Assembly: GCA_913052275.1 (NCBI GenBank)
Contig: CAJXDX010000003.1
Span: 1 to 36,078, forward strand
Direction: 5' to 3'
DNA: 36,078 nucleotides
Source of the DNA: an uncultured Pseudomonadota bacterium
GTDB taxonomy: Bacteria > SAR324 > NAC60-12
A model generated the notes under the pieces. That model saw nothing but the letters and a program-made list of their open reading frames with translations, had not been told where the DNA came from and ran no database searches. Numbering within the stretch: the first letter of the stretch is position 1; each line of letters opens with the position of its first letter. The position numbers and the translations under genes were made by a program. Below, in pieces: positions 24,164 to 31,826 of the stretch.

Positions 24164-24541
24164 TTGCGAAAACTTGTTGTTTTAAGCTGTGTTTTTTTAA
24201 TACTTTCCGGCATAATGCTAGCTTATCCGGAAATTTTTCCATGGGCTGAAGAATCTACAGCGGCGTCTTTACTGCATATTTGGGCCGGAATATTTTTTAT
24301 AGTCATTTTTCCTATATATTCCTGGGATCATATTAGAGGGCATTCGAATCGTCTGAAGAAAATTTCTGTAGTAACTGCAACAGGCATACTTCAGTTTTTT
24401 TCCGGCATGGGATTGATTTTTTCAGGAATCCCTTTGCTTCTTTACAGTGCAGATGTTCTTGATTTTCCCCGTGAAATTCATTTGATTCTGACGTTTGTTT
24501 TAGCCTTAAGTCTTATTTTACACAAAATATCCGAAAAGTAG
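24164..24541 (+). CDS. Small four-helix membrane protein, unknown function
   Basis: A 125-residue, very apolar protein with about four TM helices: VVLSCVFLILSGIMLAY, LLHIWAGIFFIVIFPIYSW, ATGILQFFSGMGLIFSGIPLLLY and IHLILTFVLALSLILH. His in helix 2 (LLHIW) and helix 4 (EIHLIL), plus DHIRGH after helix 2, recall small haem- or cytochrome b-like four-helix proteins (DUF4405-type), but this is a guess. The frame starts at a TTG (24164); no ATG lies upstream before the in-frame stop at 24098, and the first internal ATG (24218) would remove helix 1. The start is therefore uncertain. Confidence 0.6.
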   Translation: MRKLVVLSCVFLILSGIMLAYPEIFPWAEESTAASLLHIWAGIFFIVIFPIYSWDHIRGHSNRLKKISVVTATGILQFFSGMGLIFSGIPLLLYSADVLDFPREIHLILTFVLALSLILHKISEK

Positions 24542-24582
24542 TTTGTTAGAACTTTCTTATTTAGTCCATTTAATCCAGCATC

Positions 24583-26127
24583 ATGCCTGCTTTAAAAAAT
24601 AAAGTTCAGTTAATGGATACCACTCTGAGGGATGGTGAACAAACTCAGGGCGTTTCATTTACTCCCCCCGAAAAGGCCAATATAGCAAAATCTCTTTTGA
24701 AAAAGCTTCGTGTTGATCGCATTGAAGTAACCTCAGCTAGAATCTCAGAGGGTGAATTAAGTTCTGTACAAAACATTTCAGGTTGGGCCAGTGAAAATGG
24801 GTATTTGGACTCAATCGAAGTTCTGGGATTTATTGACCACAAAAAGAGTGTTGACTGGATAAAGGAAGCAGGCTGCAAGGTGATGAATTTATTGACCAAA
24901 GGCAGTGAGAACCACTGCAGGAATCAATTGCGTAAAACACTTAAAGAGCATGTTGCTGATATAAGGAAAACCATTAAATATGCTAATTCCAGGAATGTTA
25001 ATGTAAATGTCTATCTGGAAGACTGGTCAAACGGGTATCAAAACAGTCCCAAATATGTATTCCAGATGATGGATGCTTTAAAAGATGAAGGCATAAATCA
25101 TTTCATGCTTCCTGACACTCTAGGCGTTTTGTCTCCGGATCAGGTGTATTCCATGCTTAAAGACATGATAAAAAGGTTCCCCTGGGCAACTTTTGATTTT
25201 CATCCGCACAACGATTATGGCCTGGGAGTGGCTAATGTGCTGTATGCCGTCAAGGCCGGGGTAAGGAACGTACACTGCACAATGAATTGTCTTGGGGAAA
25301 GGGCAGGTAATGTTTCTCTTGCAGAAATTGCGGTAGCTCTGCATGACAAACTTGGCATGGAGCTTTCTATTGATGAGTCTAATCTTGCCCCGGTAAGTGA
25401 AATGGTAGAAAGCTTTTCAGGGAAAAGGCTCCCGGATAATGCCCCGATTGTTGGAGAAAATGTTTTTACTCAGACCAGCGGGATCCATGCCGATGGAGAT
25501 AAGAAGGCAAATTTATATCATAATCCAATTGTTCCAGAGCGTTTTGGTCGCAAAAGAAGCTATGCACTCGGCAAAATGAGCGGCAAAGCTTCACTCGCAA
25601 AAAACCTTGAGACACTGGGAATTCAGCTTGTTGAAGAAAATTTGAACAAAGTACTGAAACGTGTTGTTGAACTGGGCGACACAAAAAAATCAATGACAGC
25701 AGCTGACTTGCCCTTCATCATTACAGATGTTCTGGAAACAAGCGAAACTCAACGAATTGAGCTCCTGAATTGTTCTATTTCCAGTGGACTGAACCTGAAG
25801 GCAACTGCCACAATACACCTGAAAATTGATTCAAAGGAGTATCGTGAAGCTGGAAGCGGAAATGGAGGATATGACGCATTTATGAGTGCAGTTAACAAAA
25901 TATTGAAAAAGCTTAATCTTGAGTCACCTGAATTAGTTGATTATCAAATCAGGATACCAAGAGGCGGAAAAACAAATGCTCTGACAGAAGCAATTATCAC
26001 ATGGCAGGTGAATGGGAAACGTCTTCAGACAATCGGAATTGATTCTGATCAAGTTCTTGCTGCAGTGAACGCAACCCTTAAACTGCTGAATTTGCAATTG
26101 TTGCAAAAGGATGTTCAACAACAATAA
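24583..26127 (+). CDS. cimA: (R)-citramalate synthase, Leptospira CimA type
   Basis: A 514-residue DRE-TIM metallolyase with a C-terminal LeuA-type regulatory domain (about 390-510). It condenses pyruvate with acetyl-CoA to citramalate, starting the threonine-independent isoleucine route. The sequence can be matched, from memory, almost without gaps to Leptospira interrogans CimA. Catalytic Arg16-Asp17 (DTTLRDGEQ), metal ligands His207/His209 (HPHND) and Asn243, Glu146, and His302/Asp304/Tyr312 (SGIHADGDKKANLY) are all at the same numbers. The residues reported to select pyruvate (Leu81, Leu104, Tyr144) are also present, so it should not be called 2-isopropylmalate synthase. No leuBCD genes are nearby. 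The N-terminus MPALKNKVQLMDTTLRDGEQ fits the ATG at 24583. Confidence 0.92.
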   Translation: MPALKNKVQLMDTTLRDGEQTQGVSFTPPEKANIAKSLLKKLRVDRIEVTSARISEGELSSVQNISGWASENGYLDSIEVLGFIDHKKSVDWIKEAGCKVMNLLTKGSENHCRNQLRKTLKEHVADIRKTIKYANSRNVNVNVYLEDWSNGYQNSPKYVFQMMDALKDEGINHFMLPDTLGVLSPDQVYSMLKDMIKRFPWATFDFHPHNDYGLGVANVLYAVKAGVRNVHCTMNCLGERAGNVSLAEIAVALHDKLGMELSIDESNLAPVSEMVESFSGKRLPDNAPIVGENVFTQTSGIHADGDKKANLYHNPIVPERFGRKRSYALGKMSGKASLAKNLETLGIQLVEENLNKVLKRVVELGDTKKSMTAADLPFIITDVLETSETQRIELLNCSISSGLNLKATATIHLKIDSKEYREAGSGNGGYDAFMSAVNKILKKLNLESPELVDYQIRIPRGGKTNALTEAIITWQVNGKRLQTIGIDSDQVLAAVNATLKLLNLQLLQKDVQQQ

Positions 26128-26181
26128 TATGAATTTACAATGTGGAATTTGGGTTTAAGCCCACTATGCATGAATTCAACA

Positions 26182-26207
26182 CCAGCAGGTTCTTTTGTGC
26201 TGGGGAG
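26182..26207 (+). promoter_or_regulatory. Hairpin overlapping the ribosome-binding site of the NadD-PncC gene
   Basis: CCAGCA (26182-26187) pairs with TGCTGG (26198-26203) around a 10-base loop. The likely Shine-Dalgarno GGGGAG (26202-26207), 11 bases before the ATG at 26219, is partly inside the stem. Confidence 0.4.
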
Positions 26208-26218
26208 AATTAATATAA

Positions 26219-27520
26219 ATGCGCCTCTCAACTGCTGAAGGTAACCTGTCCGAAATTTATTTCCCCTTGACAGCAAACCCGGCGGGGTATAACCATTTGT
26301 TGCTGGCAGAAAGTGTTCTTTGGCAATTCCCGGAAACACAATCATTAGTATTCATACTTTCCAACGGCAGACATCCCGACCCATTTAAAACCGTCCAAAT
26401 TCCTCACGCCTCTTTACGTTATGAAATTTTAAGAAGCGCTCTATTAGACTGGTCTGATCCTGAAAATTCGCTTCCGGCCAGATATGCTGATGAATCCGGA
26501 GTTTTGCTTAAATTAGGAAGGAATAACTGTACTATTTCCAGGTGGGAATTATCGTTCAGCCGGCCTTTACGTCTTGCTGATCACGTTCAATATTTTTCAA
26601 CAGAACAAAAAATCGCTTTGATTGTAGGTGCAGATTTGATTCAGCGCATGCTAGATCCAAGAATTTTCACAGATACCGATTTAGCTCAAATAGAAAGTGG
26701 CTGTCTACTGATTGCTGCACCCCGTAATGATATTGATTTAAAACACACTTTACAGCTGATTAAACAAAAAAGAGGTGTGAAATTAACTGTCCTCCAAATC
26801 ACTCCAAGTGTGCTTCCGAAAAAACTGCAAAAATTTTATCAAATTTCATCCACACATATTCGCAAAGCAACACAGGCAGGACATTCGCTGGAGACATTTT
26901 TGCCAGCAAATGCCGCCAGGCATATTTCACAAAACTGTTTATATAACAGGCGGGAACAAATCACTGATTCATATTATTCACATTTAAATGAACACCAGCA
27001 TAGTTGTTTTGAATTGAAGGAACAACTGGAAGCAGCAGCCATGAAACTTCAAAAACATCTTGCACAACGAGCAAAAAACGGACAACCTCACCGCTTTTCT
27101 GTTTTGGAAACAAGCACAGGAGGACAAATTGCTCAAACCTTCACAAGTCTTCCCGGAGCTTCAGAGCACTTTCTTGACGGCAGAATTATCTATGGTCAGG
27201 AGGCTCAAAAGCAATTTTTAGCTGTTCAAGAATTTGAAGATTCAAGCGTATCTCAAACAAGAGCGCAGAATCTTGCCAGAGCAATGCAAAGACATTCTGG
27301 TGCAGATTGGGCTCTTGCAGAAACTGGTATGGCAGGCCCTCCATCAAAAGACAGACACAGCAGGAAAAACGGACAATGTTATCTTGGTCTGGTAATATCA
27401 ACTGAAGTAAGGTATAAGTTTCTTGAGTTTAATCCTTTTCTTACGCGAAAAGAGCATCAGCTGATGTTTGCGATCGAAGCATTGGCTTGGGCGGAAAAGG
27501 AACTACAAATAAAGCGCTGA
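26219..27520 (+). CDS. NadD-like nucleotidyltransferase fused to PncC/CinA-C amidase
   Basis: The 433-residue protein has two enzyme-like domains. Residues 10-240 follow the NadD plan: FPLTANPAGYNHLLLAE takes the place of GGTFDPiHxGHLxxAE, then VGADLIQRM, APRND, and ISSTHIRKA (209-215) with LPANAARHI after it, the classic ISST.IR end of NaMN adenylyltransferase. The HxGH motif is altered to GxNH, keeping only His26. Residues 265-430 match the CinA C-terminal/PncC nicotinamide-nucleotide amidase: LETSTGGQIAQTF (family ESCTGG, so Ser is Thr298), SLPGASEHFLDGRIIYG, AETGMAGP and CYLGLV. Together they could turn NMN into NaMN and then NaAD. The usual CinA partner domain (COG1058) is absent. trpD starts nine bases downstream. 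Confidence 0.85.
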   Translation: MRLSTAEGNLSEIYFPLTANPAGYNHLLLAESVLWQFPETQSLVFILSNGRHPDPFKTVQIPHASLRYEILRSALLDWSDPENSLPARYADESGVLLKLGRNNCTISRWELSFSRPLRLADHVQYFSTEQKIALIVGADLIQRMLDPRIFTDTDLAQIESGCLLIAAPRNDIDLKHTLQLIKQKRGVKLTVLQITPSVLPKKLQKFYQISSTHIRKATQAGHSLETFLPANAARHISQNCLYNRREQITDSYYSHLNEHQHSCFELKEQLEAAAMKLQKHLAQRAKNGQPHRFSVLETSTGGQIAQTFTSLPGASEHFLDGRIIYGQEAQKQFLAVQEFEDSSVSQTRAQNLARAMQRHSGADWALAETGMAGPPSKDRHSRKNGQCYLGLVISTEVRYKFLEFNPFLTRKEHQLMFAIEALAWAEKELQIKR

Positions 27521-27529
27521 TTTAAAAAA

Positions 27530-28552
27530 ATGAAAGAATTACTGCAAAAATTGCTGGCATCAGAAGCGCTCAGCTTTGAAGAAGCACGAGATATGATACT
27601 ATGGATCATGAGTGAAGAAGCTGTGTCTGTTCAGGCGGCAGCACTTTTAGCTTTGCTGCAGGCTAAAGGAGTTACTGTTGAAGAAATGGCTGGAGCGGCT
27701 CTGGCCATGAGGGAACGCGCTTCTGGAATAAAAGCACCTGAAAATGCTATTGACACTTGCAGCACAGGAGGAAATGGAATCAGCACCTTCAACATTTCAA
27801 CATGTGCCGCAATAATCGCTGCCGGTGCCGGTGCGGTTGTAGCAAAACACGGCAACCGCAGCAACACAAGAAAAAGCGGGAGCGCCGAAGCACTGGAAGC
27901 GTTAGGAGTGAATATAACTTTGGAACTTGATGAAGTTGAAAAATGCCTTAAGGATTTGGATATTTGTTTTTGTTACGCGATCAATCACCATCCAGCCATG
28001 CGCTTTGCCGGACCAATACGCAAGGACTTGGGGGTTCCCACTGTATTTAATCTGCTGGGTCCCTTAACAAATCCTGCCGGTGCAAAAAGTCAGTTGATTG
28101 GAGTTCCAAATGTTGAGCTGACTTCGAAAATAGCTCAGGTCCTAAAGCGATTAGGCAGCGAACGTGTACTGGTAGTTCATGGACATGACGGTCTGTGTGA
28201 GCTGACAGTCACTTCCCCTACACATGTGGCAGAACTTAGAGAAGGCAATATCAAAGAATATGAAATAACTCCTAAGCAGCTTGGTCTCAAGACGGGAAAA
28301 TTGGAGGAGATAAGCATAGATACTCCTGAAGAAAGTGCCAGGATAATTGAGCGTATTTTTTCTGGAGATGAGAAAGGCACTGCACGTGAAATTGCTCTGG
28401 CAAATGCCGCCGGTGCGTTAGTCGTATCAGGTCAGGTTGAGAATTTGGAAGAAGGTGTAGATCTGGCAGCTAAGACAGTTGACAATGGAAAAGCAGCAGA
28501 AAAACTTAATGATTTAATCAAGTTTTCATGGGCAAACCATCAGGCTTCGTAA
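27530..28552 (+). CDS. trpD: TrpD-like anthranilate phosphoribosyltransferase with altered metal-site residues
   Basis: A 340-residue protein of normal TrpD length: an N-terminal helical glycosyltransferase_3N domain (about 1-65), then the catalytic domain with NISTCAAIIAAGAGAVVAKHGNR and KSGSAEALEALGVN, HHPAMRF and GPIRKDLGVPTVFNLLGPLTNPA. TrpD transfers phosphoribosyl from PRPP to anthranilate in tryptophan synthesis. Two nearly invariant sites differ. The PRPP loop CGTGGD is CSTGGN (residues 77-82), and the Mg-binding DGLDE is DGLCE (220-224, Asp to Cys). No other trp gene is present, and the neighbour nine bases upstream is the NadD-PncC fusion. TrpD is the best name, but another phosphoribosyl acceptor cannot be excluded. 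Confidence 0.85.
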   Translation: MKELLQKLLASEALSFEEARDMILWIMSEEAVSVQAAALLALLQAKGVTVEEMAGAALAMRERASGIKAPENAIDTCSTGGNGISTFNISTCAAIIAAGAGAVVAKHGNRSNTRKSGSAEALEALGVNITLELDEVEKCLKDLDICFCYAINHHPAMRFAGPIRKDLGVPTVFNLLGPLTNPAGAKSQLIGVPNVELTSKIAQVLKRLGSERVLVVHGHDGLCELTVTSPTHVAELREGNIKEYEITPKQLGLKTGKLEEISIDTPEESARIIERIFSGDEKGTAREIALANAAGALVVSGQVENLEEGVDLAAKTVDNGKAAEKLNDLIKFSWANHQAS

Positions 28553-28625
28553 ACCAAGATTTTGTTAAACTAATATTCAGGTCCGTAGACTATTGATTTA
28601 TATCAAAAGCAGATGCTCTTAATAG

Positions 28626-29429
28626 TCATACATTACTTTTCAATTTCCGCAAAACTTTCCACATAAGTTCAGGCTCATCAGTGATGATCCCTGTAACCCC
28701 CCATTGAGCCAGCTGCTCAATACGTTTTTCATCATTAATCGTGTAAGCAATTGTTCTGAAACGGTTTGCTTTGAGGATTTCTATAAGAGAAGGAGTTACG
28801 AATCTTTCATCAGGGTGGAAAGAATATGCTTCTGTACCTTTACAGAGTTTTAGAACATTTTCTTCAGAAAATTCTGTTTCCTGGAGTGGGGCGGTTCTGA
28901 GTGAAGTTTGGTTGTTATGTTTGCTGTGCCACAATTTGATTCTGGGAAAGAAGGAGTGCTCAAAACTTGAAATCAGCACAGATTCAGCCATTCCAAACTT
29001 TTCAACCATTATGCATATCTGTTTTTCGATTGCATCGGCAGGACCAGCTGATTCATAGCTTTCCGGTTTGATTTCGATGTTAACTAAAATTTTACCTCTG
29101 ATTTGCAAAAGGATCTCCTCAAGAGTGGGAATTGATTCTCCTTTAAATTCTGGACTGAACCAGCTTCCGGCATCCAGCTTTTTTAATTCTGAGAGTGTGA
29201 CTTCAGACACCAGTCCATGACCGTCAGTAGTTCTTTCCAGGGTTTGATCATGGATTACAACAGGTACACGGTCTTTTGTCAGGCATACATCTAATTCAAT
29301 CATGTCTGCACCTGCTTCTATTGCAGCCTCAAAAGCTGAAACAGTATTTTCAGGATATCTCCCACTATATCCCCTGTGCGCAACTACCCACGGACGTTTT
29401 ATTTTTTCCAGTTTATTTATATTTTCCAT
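28626..29429 (-). CDS. Glycerophosphodiester phosphodiesterase
   Basis: A 267-residue GDPD-family TIM barrel. Catalytic and metal residues are visible in VVAHRGYSGRYPENTVSAFEAAIEAGADMIELDVCLTKD and VPVVIHDQTLERTTDG, with VNIEIKPE further on and the C-terminal TGIITDEPELM. It hydrolyses glycerophosphodiesters to glycerol-3-phosphate and an alcohol. No signal peptide is visible, so it is probably cytoplasmic (UgpQ-like) rather than periplasmic GlpQ. It converges on trpD (73 bases) and diverges from the gene at 29544. No transporter genes accompany it. Confidence 0.93.
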   Translation of the reverse strand: MENINKLEKIKRPWVVAHRGYSGRYPENTVSAFEAAIEAGADMIELDVCLTKDRVPVVIHDQTLERTTDGHGLVSEVTLSELKKLDAGSWFSPEFKGESIPTLEEILLQIRGKILVNIEIKPESYESAGPADAIEKQICIMVEKFGMAESVLISSFEHSFFPRIKLWHSKHNNQTSLRTAPLQETEFSEENVLKLCKGTEAYSFHPDERFVTPSLIEILKANRFRTIAYTINDEKRIEQLAQWGVTGIITDEPELMWKVLRKLKSNV

Positions 29430-29432
29430 AGA

Positions 29433-29464
29433 TTGACAGGTTATGACGGTTGATATAGTATCAA
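29433..29464 (+). promoter_or_regulatory. Promoter with operator-like dyad on the -10 box
   Basis: TTGACA (29433-29438), 17 bases, TAGTAT (29456-29461). The dyad TTGATA-TAG-TATCAA (29450-29464) spans the -10 box. It faces the unknown gene at 29544 and lies just upstream of the divergent glycerophosphodiesterase gene, so one site could control both. Confidence 0.55.
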
Positions 29465-29543
29465 TTGAGATTTTTTCGATACATAAAAACTGCTCATGGA
29501 TGCTTTAAAATATTTCATTTAGTTTTGTAATGTCTGACTTTTT

Positions 29544-29966
29544 ATGTCATCTTCTACAAAAACTGGTTCAACTGACTTTGTAAAATCAAATTTTGAGAAT
29601 GAGGTTGAGTTTTCACAAGTGGTCAAAGATGGAAGACGCATTCTTGAAATTGAAGTTGAATATCAGACTGAGGAATGGGCCTGGACTGGTGATTTAGATG
29701 ATGCAGGAATTTTTATCTTTAGCTATCTATTATATGACTACAAGAAAAAAATTCTGTCTTTACGGCGCTTGAAAGAAAGCGTCTATACTTTGAACCTTTT
29801 ACGGCAAAAGATGATTCCTTCACATGAAAAAACGGGGCTTCCTCTGCTGGAAGATTTTCAGGTTATATTCACCCTTTATGAGAAACTGAAGCATGAAGAA
29901 ATGTCCTGGGAAGATTGTGAAGAATATGTCATGGAGCAAATTTCAGCACATCGCAGGTCCAACTAA
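29544..29966 (+). CDS. Unknown 140-residue soluble protein
   Basis: An acidic soluble protein with no signal peptide or TM helix. After a Ser/Thr-rich start, VEFSQVVKDGRRILEIEVEYQTEEWAWTGDLDDAGIFIFSYLLYDY looks like a beta-strand then helix segment with several Trp and Tyr. The rest is helical and charged (ILSLRRLKESVYTLNLLRQKM, then FQVIFTLYEKLKHEEMSWEDCEEYVMEQI). No family is recognised. It has its own promoter with an operator-like dyad. It converges on plsX with five bases between the stops. Even composition and a clean frame indicate a real gene. Confidence 0.7.
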   Translation: MSSSTKTGSTDFVKSNFENEVEFSQVVKDGRRILEIEVEYQTEEWAWTGDLDDAGIFIFSYLLYDYKKKILSLRRLKESVYTLNLLRQKMIPSHEKTGLPLLEDFQVIFTLYEKLKHEEMSWEDCEEYVMEQISAHRRSN

Positions 29967-29971
29967 CATCT

Positions 29972-31009
29972 TCACACTTTTTCGACCAGTCTTTTTGCCT
30001 GATTGATGACATCCAGGTTTTCTGATACCTCAAGCGATATTTTTTCATTCAGTTTTTGTTCAGCACATTCCTGTGCGTGTTTAATTGCATTGCGGATTGT
30101 ATGTACTCTGGAGCTTCCGTGACAGATAATTACAATACCGTTTACTCCCAGCAAAGGAGCCCCACCTACTTCAGAGTAGTCAGCTCTTTGACGCAAAGCC
30201 CTGAATGGTCCTCTCATAGCCTGATATCCTATTTTGGCAAGCAAAGTGTTGTCAACTTCTTCTCGAAGAACACTGCGTACAAAATCGAAAGTTCCTTCTG
30301 CAACTTTAAGTGCAATATTCCCGATAAAACCATCACAAACTACTACATCCACAATATCCTTGAACATCGACTTTCCTTCAATGTTGCCTGTAAAGTTAAG
30401 TGTGCTTTGCTTCAGTAAATCATAAGTTTCTTTGAGTTGCAGATAACCTTTGCCTTCCTCCTCACCATTGTTTAGCAAGGCAACCCTGGGATTATCCAGA
30501 TGAAGCGAAGTGCGGGCGTAAGCATCTCCCATAAGTGCAAATTGAAAAAGGTACAGCGGTTTGCAGTCTGTGTTTGCACCTATGTCCAATAGGACGAAGG
30601 GGTGATTCCGATGAATGGAAGGCATGAGAGTGGCAATTGCAGGGCGCTCAATTCCTTCAACAGATTTAAGCACAAATTTCGCGGTGGCCATCGCTGCTCC
30701 AGTATTACCGGCACTTACTACAGCATCTGCTTCGCCTGTTGCAAGAAGATCTACTGCTACTTTGATGGAAGAATTTTTCTTTTGACGTAATGCCGTGGTA
30801 GGAGATTCGTTCATCTCCACTGTTTCAGTGGAATTTACGATGCGTAATTTGTTTTGATCGAAGCTGTGTTGTTTCAGTACTTCTTTGATTTGGTCTTCTG
30901 CTCCAACTAAAACAACTTCTGTACCCAGTTCAGATATTGCCTGCAGAGCAGCTTCAATTTGTACTGTTAAGGGGCTATCTCCTCCCATTGCGTCAACCGC
31001 AATTGCCAT
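29972..31009 (-). CDS. plsX: Phosphate acyltransferase PlsX
   Basis: A 345-residue protein of the expected length. The start AIAVDAMGGDSPLTVQIEAALQA is diagnostic, as are EDQIKEVL, AVVSAGNTGAAMATAKFVLK, HPFVLLDIGANTDCKPLYLFQFALMG, VVVCDGFIGNIALK and GAPLLGVNGIVIICHGSS. PlsX turns acyl-ACP into acyl-phosphate, which PlsY uses to start phospholipid synthesis, at the inner face of the cytoplasmic membrane. It follows rpmF by 48 bases on the same strand, the widespread rpmF-plsX order. The fabH gene that usually comes next is absent here; an unrelated convergent gene takes its place. Confidence 0.97.
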   Translation of the reverse strand: MAIAVDAMGGDSPLTVQIEAALQAISELGTEVVLVGAEDQIKEVLKQHSFDQNKLRIVNSTETVEMNESPTTALRQKKNSSIKVAVDLLATGEADAVVSAGNTGAAMATAKFVLKSVEGIERPAIATLMPSIHRNHPFVLLDIGANTDCKPLYLFQFALMGDAYARTSLHLDNPRVALLNNGEEEGKGYLQLKETYDLLKQSTLNFTGNIEGKSMFKDIVDVVVCDGFIGNIALKVAEGTFDFVRSVLREEVDNTLLAKIGYQAMRGPFRALRQRADYSEVGGAPLLGVNGIVIICHGSSRVHTIRNAIKHAQECAEQKLNEKISLEVSENLDVINQAKRLVEKV

Positions 31010-31057
31010 ACTTTATCCTGGTTTGCTGTTGATGATTGAAAGAGCAGAAAAAACAGC

Positions 31058-31240
31058 TCAGGTTGCTGCTACTTCGATGACTTCAACACCCTTGTAAAAT
31101 CCACATTCGGGACATACGCGGTGAGGTCTGATCAATGCGTGACAATTGGTGCATTCAGATAGAGCAGTTTCCGGGATTTTGATATGTCCTCTCCTGTGGT
31201 CTCGTTGACTGCGTGATATTTTCCTTCTTGGTACAGCCAT
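31058..31240 (-). CDS. rpmF: 50S ribosomal protein bL32
   Basis: A 60-residue protein with the conserved start MAVPRRKISRSQRDHRRGH and a zinc ribbon (CTNC...CPEC, Cys at about 31, 34, 44 and 47). It is therefore the zinc-binding (C+) form of bL32. It heads the rpmF-plsX pair. Upstream on the minus strand CTGACA is followed 15 bases later by TACATT, a weak promoter candidate (complement of 31300-31326). No Shine-Dalgarno sequence is evident. Confidence 0.97.
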   Translation of the reverse strand: MAVPRRKISRSQRDHRRGHIKIPETALSECTNCHALIRPHRVCPECGFYKGVEVIEVAAT

Positions 31241-31377
31241 GGGTAGTTTTTGTAAGTCTTATAAAAAGTTATGAAATGTTATGTGAATTTAATTCTCTTA
31301 ATGTATAAAAATTATTTTTTTGTCAGCTTGCGCATTTATTAATTTTGAAAAATATAGTTTTTTACTGAATAAGATGG

Positions 31378-31689
31378 TTAACCTTCAGCAGCTTGTATTT
31401 CCTCAAGTGTGCGTGCTGTTGGGAGAGGATCTTTTGCTTCCAGAATGACCGGATATTCCTCACATTTTTCAGCATTTAACGGTGTATAATATTCCCATTT
31501 TTCAGGCACATCCACATCTGCGTAAATTGCCTCTACTGGACATTCCTCGACACAGGCATTGCAATCAATGCAGGTTTCCGGATGTATGTAAAGCATATCC
31601 GGACCCTCGTGAAATGCTTCCACCGGACATACTTCCACACAGTCAGTATATTTACATTTTTCGCAGTTTGCGGTTACAGTATAAGTCAT
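31378..31689 (-). CDS. fdxA: Seven-iron ferredoxin (FdxA type)
   Basis: A 103-residue protein carrying two clusters. The cysteines are at 9, 12, 17, 21 in NCEKCKYTDCVEVCP and 40, 43, 46, 50 in CIDCNACVEECP. In FdxA-type proteins Cys9, 17 and 50 hold a 3Fe-4S cluster and Cys21, 40, 43 and 46 a 4Fe-4S cluster, and the numbering matches. The tail WEYYTPLNAEKCEEYPVI is typical of the family. It is a low-potential electron carrier; the partner is unknown. It stands alone, with about 137 bases free on either side. AGAGAGAAC precedes the start. Confidence 0.95.
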   Translation of the reverse strand: MTYTVTANCEKCKYTDCVEVCPVEAFHEGPDMLYIHPETCIDCNACVEECPVEAIYADVDVPEKWEYYTPLNAEKCEEYPVILEAKDPLPTARTLEEIQAAEG

Positions 31690-31826
31690 TTAAAGTTCTC
31701 TCTTGAATTTCAGTCTAAAATTTTTTAATTCACTTAGGATTTTCTACAGCAAATAATAACCTTTAATACTCACTTATTAACCCTTTAAATTCAAGCTTTT
31801 TATAGTACAAGAAAAATTCTAACGAA

